This document shows positions 25,629 through 32,959 of a stretch of 64,000 bases of DNA, one piece after another. The DNA comes from Poindextera sp963706385 (lineage in GTDB: Bacteria > Pseudomonadota > Alphaproteobacteria > Caulobacterales > Caulobacteraceae). The stretch is from NCBI GenBank assembly GCA_963706385.1, contig OY970153.1, positions 1,178,001-1,242,000 on the forward strand. Direction: 5' to 3'. The notes under the pieces were generated by a model. That model did not search any database. It was not told the DNA's origin and saw only the letters and a program-made list of their open reading frames with translations. A program made the translations under genes and the position numbers. How positions within the stretch are numbered: position 1 is the first letter of the stretch; every line of letters starts with the position of its first letter.

Positions 25629-26586
25629 TCGCCTGGGCCAGCAGCGGGGCCGAGGCCAGGACGTCGATCTTGCGCCGCACCGGATCGTCACCGAGCCGGA
25701 ACGCCGGAACCGCATCGGTGACCACAATGCGCTCGAGCGCCGGATCGGCCAGCGCCTCGGCCGAACCCGGCATGAACAGGCCGTGGGTGACCATGGCGAC
25801 GGCCCGATGCGCGCCCGCCTCGCGCGCCGCCCGCGCCGCGCGGACCAGGGTGCCGCCGGTGCTGACCAGATCGTCGACGATCAAGGCCGTCGCGCCGGCG
25901 ACATCGCCGACCAGCAGCTCGCCGGTGACCACGCCTGCGCTGCGGTGCTTGTCGGCGAAGGCCTTGCCGACCGGACGGCCGAGCCGGGCCTCCAGCGCCT
26001 CGCGGAACAACTCGGCCCGCTTCACCCCGCCGGGGTCGGGCGAGACCACGCACAGCGGTCCCTCGCCCAGGCCGGCCGCATAGTCGACGAACAGCGGCGC
26101 GGCGGTCAGGCCCACGGTGCGACAGCGGAAAGCGTTCTCGAAGGCGGCCGGATTGTGCGCGTCCAGCGCGACCACCGCGTCCGCGCCGAGCGCGTCGAAC
26201 AACATGCCGACATAGCGCGTGGTCACCGGATCGTTGGGCTTGGTGCGCCGGTCCTTGCGCGCGTAGCAGAGATAGGGCGCCACCGCCGTGACCCGCGCGG
26301 CGCCGGCGTCCTTCAGGGCGGCGATGAAGAACAACAGCCGGCAGAGCTTGTCGTTGGCGCTCTGCGTCGGCCCGCCGTGCAGGCTCTGCAGCACATAGAC
26401 GTCCGCGCCCTCGACTGGGTCGAGCGGCCGCGCCTTGTGCTCGCCGTCCTCGAATTCCCGCTCCTCATGCCGCGCCAACGGCTGGCCCAGGGCCTGAGAG
26501 ACGGCGCGCCCGAGCTCGGCGGTGGCGTCCAGGGCGAACAGCCTCATGCGCCCGCCCGCATCCGGCATCGGCGTCTCGTCCGGCAT
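25579..26586 (-). CDS. prs: Ribose-phosphate pyrophosphokinase
   Basis: 335 aa. Start at 26586 chosen for AAGGAGG seven bases upstream; an upstream in-frame ATG at 26658 lacks this. Motifs: REFEDGEHKARP (N-terminal binding), APYLCYARKDRRTKPNDPVTT flexible loop, ALDAHNPAAFEN, and the PRPP loop ALIVDDLVSTGGTL. It makes PRPP, the co-substrate of the nicotinate phosphoribosyltransferase encoded just upstream, so its placement after pncB-pncA is functional. It has its own FNR box at 26841. Divergent enough from housekeeping Prs that it is probably an accessory copy (inference). Confidence 0.9.
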   Translation of the reverse strand: MPDETPMPDAGGRMRLFALDATAELGRAVSQALGQPLARHEEREFEDGEHKARPLDPVEGADVYVLQSLHGGPTQSANDKLCRLLFFIAALKDAGAARVTAVAPYLCYARKDRRTKPNDPVTTRYVGMLFDALGADAVVALDAHNPAAFENAFRCRTVGLTAAPLFVDYAAGLGEGPLCVVSPDPGGVKRAELFREALEARLGRPVGKAFADKHRSAGVVTGELLVGDVAGATALIVDDLVSTGGTLVRAARAAREAGAHRAVAMVTHGLFMPGSAEALADPALERIVVTDAVPAFRLGDDPVRRKIDVLASAPLLAQAISRLRDHRPLTDLMVD

Positions 26587-26840
26587 CGGGGCCTCCTTGT
26601 CCGGACCCGGCTGGCGACCCGACTGCGGGAGCGCCGTCCGCGCCGCCTGCCCTTCCACCCTGGAGTCTCCTCATGGGGCGCTAGAACAGGCGAACGCGGA
26701 CCCGTTCGCGACCGTTCATCGGCGCGCTGGTTCGTCGCGCTGGCGGATCCGCGCCCGAGGGTCCGTTTCACCGCCTTGCTTCGCCAGCCTGCCTCCCGAC
26801 CGCGACCATCACAGCTCAACCCCTCGCGCGCGGCTCGGCG

Positions 26841-26854
26841 TTGATTTCGATCAA
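26841..26854 (-). promoter_or_regulatory. FNR/FixK-type box upstream of prs
   Basis: TTGATTTCGATCAA is a perfect match to TTGAY-N4-RTCAA. It overlaps the pncA stop codon and lies 254 bp upstream of the prs start. The intervening 26587-26840 shows no convincing gene and would be a long leader. Confidence 0.72.
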
Positions 26855-27501
26855 GCGGAGATGCCGAGCAGCGCGTCTGAGGTGATGCAACGCGCGCCGA
26901 TCGTCCGCAGCCGCACGCGCGCGGCCGCGGCGGAGCCATCGACGTCCAGGCCGCGGCAGGCGTCCTCGATCACCATCGCCTCGAATCCCAATCGCCGCGC
27001 GTCCTCGGCCGACCATAAAACGCAGAAATCGAAGGCCAGGCCGGCCAGGAACACGCGCCTAAGGCCCCGCTCGCGCAGATAGCCCGCCAGCCCGGTGGGC
27101 GTGGCGTGGTCGTTCTCGAAGAAGGCCGAATAGGAATCCACCTGCCGGCGATAGCCCTTGCGCAGCACCATCTCGGCCCGGTCGATGTCGAGCCCGGCGT
27201 GGAGCTGCGCGCCCCAGCTCGCCTGGACGCAGTGATCCGGCCAGAGCACCTGCTCGCCGTAGGGCGCGGCGATGGTCTCATAGGCCGCCCGGCCCGGATG
27301 GGCGGAGGCGAACGAGGCGTGGCCGACGGGATGCCAGTCCTGGGTCAGGACCACATGCGCGAACCGGCCGGCGATGGCGTTGACGATCGGGATGATCTCG
27401 TCTCCGGCCGGAACCGCCAGGGCGCCGCCCGGGCAGAAATCGTTCTGCACGTCGATCACCAGCAGCACGTCGCTTTCGCCGAGGACGATTCGACCGATCA
27501 A
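26851..27501 (-). CDS. pncA: Nicotinamidase
   Basis: 216 aa isochorismatase-fold hydrolase, nicotinamide to nicotinate plus ammonia. Catalytic triad visible as D17 (VIDVQNDF), K115 (LRKGYRRQVDSYSAF) and C160 (AGLAFDFCVLWSAEDA); metal-site residues in TQDWHPVGHASF. Start is TTG at 27501, overlapping the pncB stop (TTGA), so translation is coupled. With pncB and prs it forms the Preiss-Handler entry into NAD. Confidence 0.93.
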   Translation of the reverse strand: MIGRIVLGESDVLLVIDVQNDFCPGGALAVPAGDEIIPIVNAIAGRFAHVVLTQDWHPVGHASFASAHPGRAAYETIAAPYGEQVLWPDHCVQASWGAQLHAGLDIDRAEMVLRKGYRRQVDSYSAFFENDHATPTGLAGYLRERGLRRVFLAGLAFDFCVLWSAEDARRLGFEAMVIEDACRGLDVDGSAAAARVRLRTIGARCITSDALLGISA

Positions 27502-28853
27502 GAACGGCCCTCCGCCTCGGCGCGCCGCCGGTCCACCGCCTCGGTCAGCGCGCTCAGCGCCTTGGCCACCTCGACCGGATAGGCCACGCCGTCCTCAAGT
27601 CGTCTCAGCGGCTCAGGCAGCCGCGCCAGATCGCGGGCGGCATGGGCGCGAATTTCCGCCAGCGACGGCGGCGGGGCGAGTCGGACGCCCGCCCGCATCA
27701 CCGGGACCAGCATGGCCTCGCCGGCTTGCGGGTCGCCCTCGATCGATAGCACATCGCCCGCCATGCGGCCATCGGCGCCATAGCCGCGCCAGACCTGCTT
27801 GCGGCCGGGCCAGGTCGCCTTGCCGGCCGAGCGCTTGCGGCGCGCCAGCCCGGCGTATTCCTCGAGCTTGTAGGCGCAGTCGAGAAAGGGCGCGTCGGCC
27901 GAGGTGGCCAGGCTAGTGCCCAGCCCATAGCCGTCGATCGGCGCCTTGGTCCGAACGAACTGGGCCAGATCGTCCTCGTCCAGCCCGCCGCTGGCGAAAA
28001 TGGTCACCTCCTTCAGGCCGCCATCGTCGAGGATGCGTCGCACGCCATGGGCCAGCGCGGCCAGGTCGCCGCTGTCCAGCCGCACGCCGCCCAGCTTGAT
28101 CCCCGCCGCGCGCAGCCGCGGCGCCAGCGCCACCACCTTCCGGGCCGCCGCTTCGGTGTCGTAGGTGTCGAGCAGCAGGGTCAGATGCTCGGGGTGGGAG
28201 CGGGCGAAGTCCTCGAACGAGCGGGCCTCGTCGTCGTAGGCCTGGATGAAGGCATGGGCCATGGTGCCGAACAGCGGGATGCTCCACAACTTGCCGGCCA
28301 GCATGGTCGCCGTGCCGGCGAAACCGGCGATATAGCTGGCTCGCGCGGCCATCAGCCCAGCTTCGGACCCATGCGCCCGGCGCAGGCCGAAATCAACCAG
28401 CAGCTTGCCGGGCGCGGCCAGGACCATGCGCGCGGCCTTCGAGGCGATCAGCGACTGGAAGTGCAGGATGTTAATCAGCCGGGTCTCGACCAGTTGCGCC
28501 TGCGGCAACGGCGCGGTCACCCGCAGGATCGGCTCGTTGGCGAAGAAGACGCTGCCCTCGGGCATGGCGTGCACGTCGCCGGTGAACCGGAAGTCGGCCA
28601 ACTGGCCGATCAGGGCCGGCCCGAACCGCCCGCTCGCGGCGAGCCAGTCGATGTCCTCGGCTGAAAAGCGCAGGCTCTCCAGATAGGCCAGCGCCTGCTC
28701 AAGACCGGCGGCGACCAGGAATCCGCGGCGCTCGGGCAGCCGGCGCACGAAAAACTCGAACACCGCGGTCTCGCTTCGCCCCCGCTCCAGATAGGTCTGG
28801 ATCATGTTGAGCTGATAGAGGTCGGTCAGCAGCGGACTGGCGGCGGGGTCCAT
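27498..28853 (-). CDS. pncB: Nicotinate phosphoribosyltransferase
   Basis: 451 aa. Nicotinate + PRPP + ATP to nicotinate mononucleotide. Motifs: LLTDLYQLNMIQTYLERGRS at the N-terminus, TRLINILHFQSLIASKAARM, DFGLRRAHGSEAG with the phosphorylated-His region, GVRLDSGDLAALA, and FASGGLDEDDL. It lies between hsp20 (127 bp upstream) and pncA (4-bp overlap). A possible attenuating stem-loop lies in the hsp20-pncB gap. Confidence 0.95.
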   Translation of the reverse strand: MDPAASPLLTDLYQLNMIQTYLERGRSETAVFEFFVRRLPERRGFLVAAGLEQALAYLESLRFSAEDIDWLAASGRFGPALIGQLADFRFTGDVHAMPEGSVFFANEPILRVTAPLPQAQLVETRLINILHFQSLIASKAARMVLAAPGKLLVDFGLRRAHGSEAGLMAARASYIAGFAGTATMLAGKLWSIPLFGTMAHAFIQAYDDEARSFEDFARSHPEHLTLLLDTYDTEAAARKVVALAPRLRAAGIKLGGVRLDSGDLAALAHGVRRILDDGGLKEVTIFASGGLDEDDLAQFVRTKAPIDGYGLGTSLATSADAPFLDCAYKLEEYAGLARRKRSAGKATWPGRKQVWRGYGADGRMAGDVLSIEGDPQAGEAMLVPVMRAGVRLAPPPSLAEIRAHAARDLARLPEPLRRLEDGVAYPVEVAKALSALTEAVDRRRAEAEGRS

Positions 28854-28927
28854 CGGCGCATTGACCGCATTTCAGCTCGAATTGTCCACACACCGCGCCG
28901 CCGCCGCCCGGCGGGCGAAAGCCTGGC

Positions 28928-28968
28928 GGGGCGCTCCGCCCGGGAGGGAGCAAAGAGCGGAGCGCCCC
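28928..28968. terminator. 12-bp stem-loop between hsp20 and pncB
   Basis: GGGGCGCTCCGC (28928-28939) and GCGGAGCGCCCC (28957-28968) are exact complements around a 17-base loop, 12 bp past the hsp20 stop. No T-run, so it may be a processing or attenuation structure that lowers pncB expression relative to hsp20 rather than a full terminator. Confidence 0.5.
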
Positions 28969-28979
28969 AAGACCGCGGA

Positions 28980-29459
28980 TCAATCCGCGGCCTTGACCTC
29001 GATCTTCTTGGGTTCCGGCTTGGTCGGAGTGGGAATCGCCAGCTTCAAGACGCCCTTGCACATGGTCGCCTTGATCTGGTCGGCCTTCGCGCCCTCGGGA
29101 AGCGCGATCGACCGCGAGAACGAGCCGTAGCTCCGCTCGATGAAATGATAGTTCTGGTCCTTCCGCTCGGTCTCGAACTTCTTCTCACCGCTGACCGTGA
29201 GCATGCCGTCGGACACCGTCACGTCGACGTCCTTTTCCTCCAGGCCCGGCAGTTCGACGGTCAGTTCAAGACCGTCCTTGGTCTCGGCCAGATCCATCCT
29301 GGCCTTGACGTCGGCCAGGGCGCGGCCGGCGCCGAAGGCGGGGGTGAAGTCCTCGAACAGACGGTCGATCTCTTGCTGCAGGTTGCCGAACACATTGAAC
29401 ATCGACCGCGGCGGCGCCGCGACGCCTTGTTTCACAGGGATTTGGGTTAGCGCGCCCAT
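28980..29459 (-). CDS. Hsp20/alpha-crystallin family small heat shock protein
   Basis: 159 aa. Start at 29459 after GGAGAGAC. N-terminal arm with FNVFGNLQQEIDRLFEDF, an alpha-crystallin domain (about 52-150) including VELPGLEEKDVDVTVSDGMLTV and SFSRSIALPEGAKADQIKA, and the GVLKLAIP C-terminal motif. ATP-independent holdase chaperone. The FNR-type box upstream and NAD-salvage genes downstream suggest a hypoxia rather than heat role, like HspX/Acr of mycobacteria. No CIRCE or sigma-32 site was evident. Confidence 0.95.
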   Translation of the reverse strand: MGALTQIPVKQGVAAPPRSMFNVFGNLQQEIDRLFEDFTPAFGAGRALADVKARMDLAETKDGLELTVELPGLEEKDVDVTVSDGMLTVSGEKKFETERKDQNYHFIERSYGSFSRSIALPEGAKADQIKATMCKGVLKLAIPTPTKPEPKKIEVKAAD

Positions 29460-29529
29460 CAGAGTCTCTCCAGGCTGGGTCCCATTTCGGGACGCGCTTG
29501 GAAGATAATCCGGGCGAGGCGGCTGCGCA

Positions 29530-29543
29530 TTGACCCAGCGCAA
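29530..29543. promoter_or_regulatory. FixK-like box between hsp20 and a divergent small gene
   Basis: TTGACCCAGCGCAA; read on the minus strand TTGCGCTGGGTCAA, which fits the looser FixK2 form TTG(A/C)-N6-(T/G)CAA. It is 71 bp upstream of hsp20 and 108 bp upstream of the small gene at 29652, so it could drive both. Confidence 0.5.
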
Positions 29544-29651
29544 TCCTGCCCTGATGCCCGGCGACGGCCACTGGACATGCGAGCGACAATCAGTGTTATT
29601 ATCATCGAAAAGTAACATCAACCGCGTGGCGGGCGGGCGGGCGGGACGATC

Positions 29652-29819
29652 ATGCAAAGGTTCATCGCCGAACGGAACATTCAGCACTTCAAGGCCGCGC
29701 TCGCGCGCGAGGCCGACGAGACCCGGCGCGCCCTGCTCGAGCGCCTGCTCGGCGAGGAACAGGCCAAGCTGGCCAGGTTGGCCACCGACCTGGCGCCCGA
29801 TCCCGAAAGCAGACCCTAG
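29652..29819 (+). CDS. Small helical protein of unknown function
   Basis: 55 aa, starting MQRFIAERNIQHFKAALARE and ending ATDLAPDPESRP. Predicted as two amphipathic helices rich in Glu, Arg, Leu and Ala. Small proteins with this look (an RxNIxxFxxxL start and ExxRRxLLExLLxEE middle) are widespread in alphaproteobacteria. It diverges from hsp20 across the FixK-like box. Coding is supported by its amino-acid pattern and a purine/G-rich stretch before the ATG; function unknown. Confidence 0.65.
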   Translation: MQRFIAERNIQHFKAALAREADETRRALLERLLGEEQAKLARLATDLAPDPESRP

Positions 29820-29941
29820 TCAAGCCCATTCGGCGGCGAGGCCCAGGCGCTCTCGGCCTTGGACGGTTGTGCGGGCGGTGAAAAATCGGCCAAGCTGCCG
29901 GCTTGGACCCGCACCGGGCCTGAAGGGGAGCGCGAACGGAC

Positions 29942-30679
29942 ATGACCGGGCGGAGCTTGAGCGGAAAGCGCGTCGTCGTCATCGGCGGCAGTTCGGGCAT
30001 CGGCTTCGCCGTCGCCCAGGCTGCGCTTGAGGACGGGGCGCGCGTCATCGTCGGCTCGAGCGGCGCGGCTAACGTCGAGGCGGCGCTGGCGCGGCTCGGC
30101 GACGGCGCGGAGGGATCGGCGGTCAACGTGCGCGACGAGGCCGACGTCGCGGCCTTCTTCGAGCGCATCGGGGCCTTCGACCATCTGGTCTACACCGCCG
30201 GCGACTGGGGCGGCGTCCTGGGCGGGCAGTCGATCCCGGATCTGGACCTGGCCGGCGCCGACGCGGTGTTCGCCGTGCGGTTCTGGGGCGCGGTCAGCGC
30301 GATCAAGCACGCCAGCCGCGCGATCGCCAAGGACGGCTCGATCACCTTGACCGACGGCCTGATCGCCCATCGCCCGCGCAAGGGCGCGGCGCTGAGCACC
30401 GCCATGGCCGGCGCGGTCGAGCACCTGACCCGGGCCCTGGCCGTCGAACTGGCGCCGGTGCGGGTCAACGCGGTGTGCCCAGGTCTGATCCTGACCGAGG
30501 TGTGGAGCTCGATTCCCGAGGACAAGCGCGAGGCCCAGCTGCTGAGCATGACCAAGCAGCAGCCCCTGCCCCGCCCCGGCGATCCGGCCGAGACGGCGCA
30601 GGCCTACCTCTATCTGATGCGCGGGGGCTACACGACCGGCCAGGTGCTGCTGGTCGACGGCGGCCGCTCGATCGTCTGA
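29942..30679 (+). CDS. SDR-fold protein lacking the catalytic Tyr and Lys
   Basis: 245 aa Rossmann-fold short-chain dehydrogenase. NAD(P)-binding GGSSGIG (15-21), VYTAG in place of NNAG, and the usual C-terminal RVNAVCPGLILTEVW and LLVDGGRSIV. The active-site YxxxK is replaced: the aligned stretch before AVEHLTRALAVEL reads STAMA (152-156), and the catalytic Ser position also appears to be lost (TLTDGLI). It may bind nucleotide without classical SDR chemistry or use another residue. It stands alone, facing a convergent hypothetical gene. Confidence 0.85.
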   Translation: MTGRSLSGKRVVVIGGSSGIGFAVAQAALEDGARVIVGSSGAANVEAALARLGDGAEGSAVNVRDEADVAAFFERIGAFDHLVYTAGDWGGVLGGQSIPDLDLAGADAVFAVRFWGAVSAIKHASRAIAKDGSITLTDGLIAHRPRKGAALSTAMAGAVEHLTRALAVELAPVRVNAVCPGLILTEVWSSIPEDKREAQLLSMTKQQPLPRPGDPAETAQAYLYLMRGGYTTGQVLLVDGGRSIV

Positions 30680-30735
30680 CGGCGGCTATGGGCGGCGTGC
30701 GCCATTCGCCGCGGCCCGTGACAGCCGAAGACCGT

Positions 30736-31068
30736 TCATTGGGCGGAAGGAAAGGTCACGTCGAGGGCTCGCTCGACGGCCCGGTGAAATTCGGAGGTCG
30801 ACCATTCCACGATCAGGTCGGTCTGCCTGGCGATCCGCTGGGCGTCGCCCAGCGAAACGTCGGTCACGACGAAACAGACGAACCAGACGCCGTCCGCCAC
30901 CAGATACCGGGCGGTCCGGGTCTCCTTGTCGTAGTGCTCGATCCGATGCCGCTCGTCCGGCTTGAGCTTCGGGCGCAAGGCGTCACCATTGGGAACGCCC
31001 TTGAGAAAGGTCTCGATCCCCTCGGCGTCGTCGAGGCGCGCCGCGCCCTTCAAGACCTCGATCGCCAT
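30736..31068 (-). CDS. Hypothetical protein, small alpha/beta
   Basis: 110 aa from ATG 31068, with AAGGGCG upstream. Mixed alpha/beta, no signal peptide or membrane segment; ARYLVADGVWFVCFVVTDV looks like paired strands. No family recognised. The 246-bp gap 31069-31314 upstream of the GST shows no gene. Confidence 0.65.
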   Translation of the reverse strand: MAIEVLKGAARLDDAEGIETFLKGVPNGDALRPKLKPDERHRIEHYDKETRTARYLVADGVWFVCFVVTDVSLGDAQRIARQTDLIVEWSTSEFHRAVERALDVTFPSAQ

Positions 31069-31314
31069 GCGCAACGCCCTTGCCAGCCGGAGGGTTCATC
31101 TCGCGCGGGGCCGGATGCTCCGCACACGCCCACAGCCTAAGGGAGACTCGGCGCCCATGCGAGGCCGCCATCAACGGTTCCGAACTTCCAGTGGACGCCG
31201 TCAGCCTTAAGCGCCTTCGGTCGCGCCCGCCCGACTAGCCAAACCCCGTCATGTCACCTACATCGGTGGGGTGCCGGAACCGCGGGCGCCCGTCAGATGC
31301 CTGGAGCTCAAGCA

Positions 31315-32187
31315 ATGACCGACTCGCCCACATACACCCCGCCCAAGGTCTGGCGCTGGAACAAGGAGAGCGGCGGCCGGTTCGCGAACATCAATCGCCC
31401 GATCGCGGGGCCGACGCATGACCAGGACTTGCCGGTCGGCCGCCACCCCCTGCAGCTCTATTCGCTGGCCACGCCGAACGGCGTGAAGGTCACGGTGATG
31501 CTGGAAGAGCTGCTGGCGCTTGGCCACGGCGGCGCTGAGTACGATGCGTGGCTGATCCGGATCGACGGCGCTCAGTTCGGCAGCGGCTTCGTGGCGGTGA
31601 ACCCGAACTCCAAAATCCCGGCGTTGATGGACCGTAGCGGGCCGACGCCGATCCGGGTGTTCGAGTCCGGCGCGATCTTGATGTATCTCGCCGAAAAGTT
31701 CGGGGCCTTCCTGCCGACCGACGCCAAGACGCGCGCCGAATGCCTGTCGTGGCTGTTCTGGCAGATGGGCAGCGCGCCTTACCTCGGCGGCGGGTTCGGC
31801 CACTTCTACGCCTATGCGCCGACCAAGATCGAATACGCCATCGACCGGTTCGCGATGGAGGTGAAGCGTCAGCTCGACGTGCTCGACCGGCGCCTCGCGG
31901 AGAGCGCGTATCTGGCCGGCGACGTCTATACGATCGCCGACATGGCGCTCTGGCCCTGGTACGGCGCCCTGGCCAAGGGCCTGCTCTACGAGGCGGGCGA
32001 GTTCCTGAACGTGCAGGAGTACGCGAACGTCCAGCGCTGGACCGACGCGATCGCCGAGCGCCCGGCTGTGCGGCGCGGGCGCATGGTCAACCGCGCCTGG
32101 GGCGAGCCCTCTGGTCAGTTGCGCGAGCGTCACGACGCCGGCGACTTCGAAACCAAGACGCAGGACAAGCTTTCGGCGGCGGATTGA
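31315..32187 (+). CDS. Glutathione S-transferase, YghU/Ure2-like
   Basis: 290 aa. Long N-terminal extension (TPPKVWRWNKESGGRFANINRP) characteristic of the YghU family, thioredoxin fold (about 45-130: LQLYSLATPNGVKVTVMLEEL, NPNSKIPAL, RVFESGAILMYLAEKFG) and an all-helical C-terminal domain (YLAGDVYTIADMALWPWYG). YghU-like GSTs have disulfide-bond reductase activity towards glutathione disulfides and hydroperoxides. Start at 31315 gives the canonical length. Convergent with the acyl-CoA dehydrogenase pair. Confidence 0.92.
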   Translation: MTDSPTYTPPKVWRWNKESGGRFANINRPIAGPTHDQDLPVGRHPLQLYSLATPNGVKVTVMLEELLALGHGGAEYDAWLIRIDGAQFGSGFVAVNPNSKIPALMDRSGPTPIRVFESGAILMYLAEKFGAFLPTDAKTRAECLSWLFWQMGSAPYLGGGFGHFYAYAPTKIEYAIDRFAMEVKRQLDVLDRRLAESAYLAGDVYTIADMALWPWYGALAKGLLYEAGEFLNVQEYANVQRWTDAIAERPAVRRGRMVNRAWGEPSGQLRERHDAGDFETKTQDKLSAAD

Positions 32188-32199
32188 GGGCGCCCGCCG

Positions 32200-32952
32200 C
32201 TACAGGCTCCGCGCCAGGCTGAGGAAATCGTCCGTCCGGGACAGCGCCCAGCCGCCCAGCGTCCGCGTCCATTGGGCCTCGCCGCCGTGGGCCAGGCGGG
32301 CCTTGTGCAGGCGGCGGGTCAGGTGGTGCAGCGGGTGCTCCTGGCTGACCCCGATGGCGCCGTGCACGGCGTGGGCTATGGCGGCGGCGGTCTGGGCCGC
32401 CTGGCCGGCGCGGGCCTTGGCCACCGCTGCGCGCAGCGGCGATATCTCGAGCGGCGCGCCGGTGAAGGCGGCCTGGGCGGCCATCCGCGCGGCCATGGTC
32501 TCCTCGGCCAACACCGCGATCTGGTGCTGCACCGCCTGGAACTTGCCGATCTCGCGGCCGAACTGGCGGCGCGTCGTGGCGTATTCGACGGTGATCGCCT
32601 CCACCCGCTCCAGCGCCCCGGCCATCAGCCCCGCGCTTACCGTCGCCGCCAGCGCCCGGGCCGAAGCGGGCTCGACCCCCGCCGCCGTCAGCGCCGCCTC
32701 GCAATCGGCGACGCCCGTCGCCTCGGGCGCGGCCAGCCGCGCGGCCATGGTCTCGATCACGCACGGCGCGCCCGGCCGCGCGCCGGTGGCCAGCGCCAGC
32801 GGGAAGAGCGCCTCCAGCCCCAGGCCCGCGCCGCCATCCGCCTCGGTCCGCAACAGGTCGAGGAAACCGGACTGGACCAGCGCCGGCCACGGATCGGCCG
32901 CCGGAAGCGCGTCCAGCAGGCGGCCATACTGGTCGACGATCAGATCGCTCAT
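32200..32952 (-). CDS. Acyl-CoA dehydrogenase-like subunit, short form
   Basis: 250 aa, shorter than the ~380 aa family norm. Lacks a full N-terminal/middle domain but keeps the C-terminal helical domain: TRRQFGREIGKFQAVQHQIAVLAEE and AIGVSQEHPLHHLTRRLH. It starts 7 bp after the larger acyl-CoA dehydrogenase gene, matching the FadE-type heterocomplexes of steroid and branched acid degraders where full and short chains pair. Catalytic residues probably lie in only one of the two. Confidence 0.85.
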   Translation of the reverse strand: MSDLIVDQYGRLLDALPAADPWPALVQSGFLDLLRTEADGGAGLGLEALFPLALATGARPGAPCVIETMAARLAAPEATGVADCEAALTAAGVEPASARALAATVSAGLMAGALERVEAITVEYATTRRQFGREIGKFQAVQHQIAVLAEETMAARMAAQAAFTGAPLEISPLRAAVAKARAGQAAQTAAAIAHAVHGAIGVSQEHPLHHLTRRLHKARLAHGGEAQWTRTLGGWALSRTDDFLSLARSL

Positions 32953-32959
32953 GGCCGCC

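Noticed and set aside
28866..28885. TTGACCGCATTTCA upstream of pncB as an FNR box
   Set aside because: Right half-site (TTTCA) departs at two positions from RTCAA and it lies too near the pncB start; pncB is more simply read from the hsp20 promoter.
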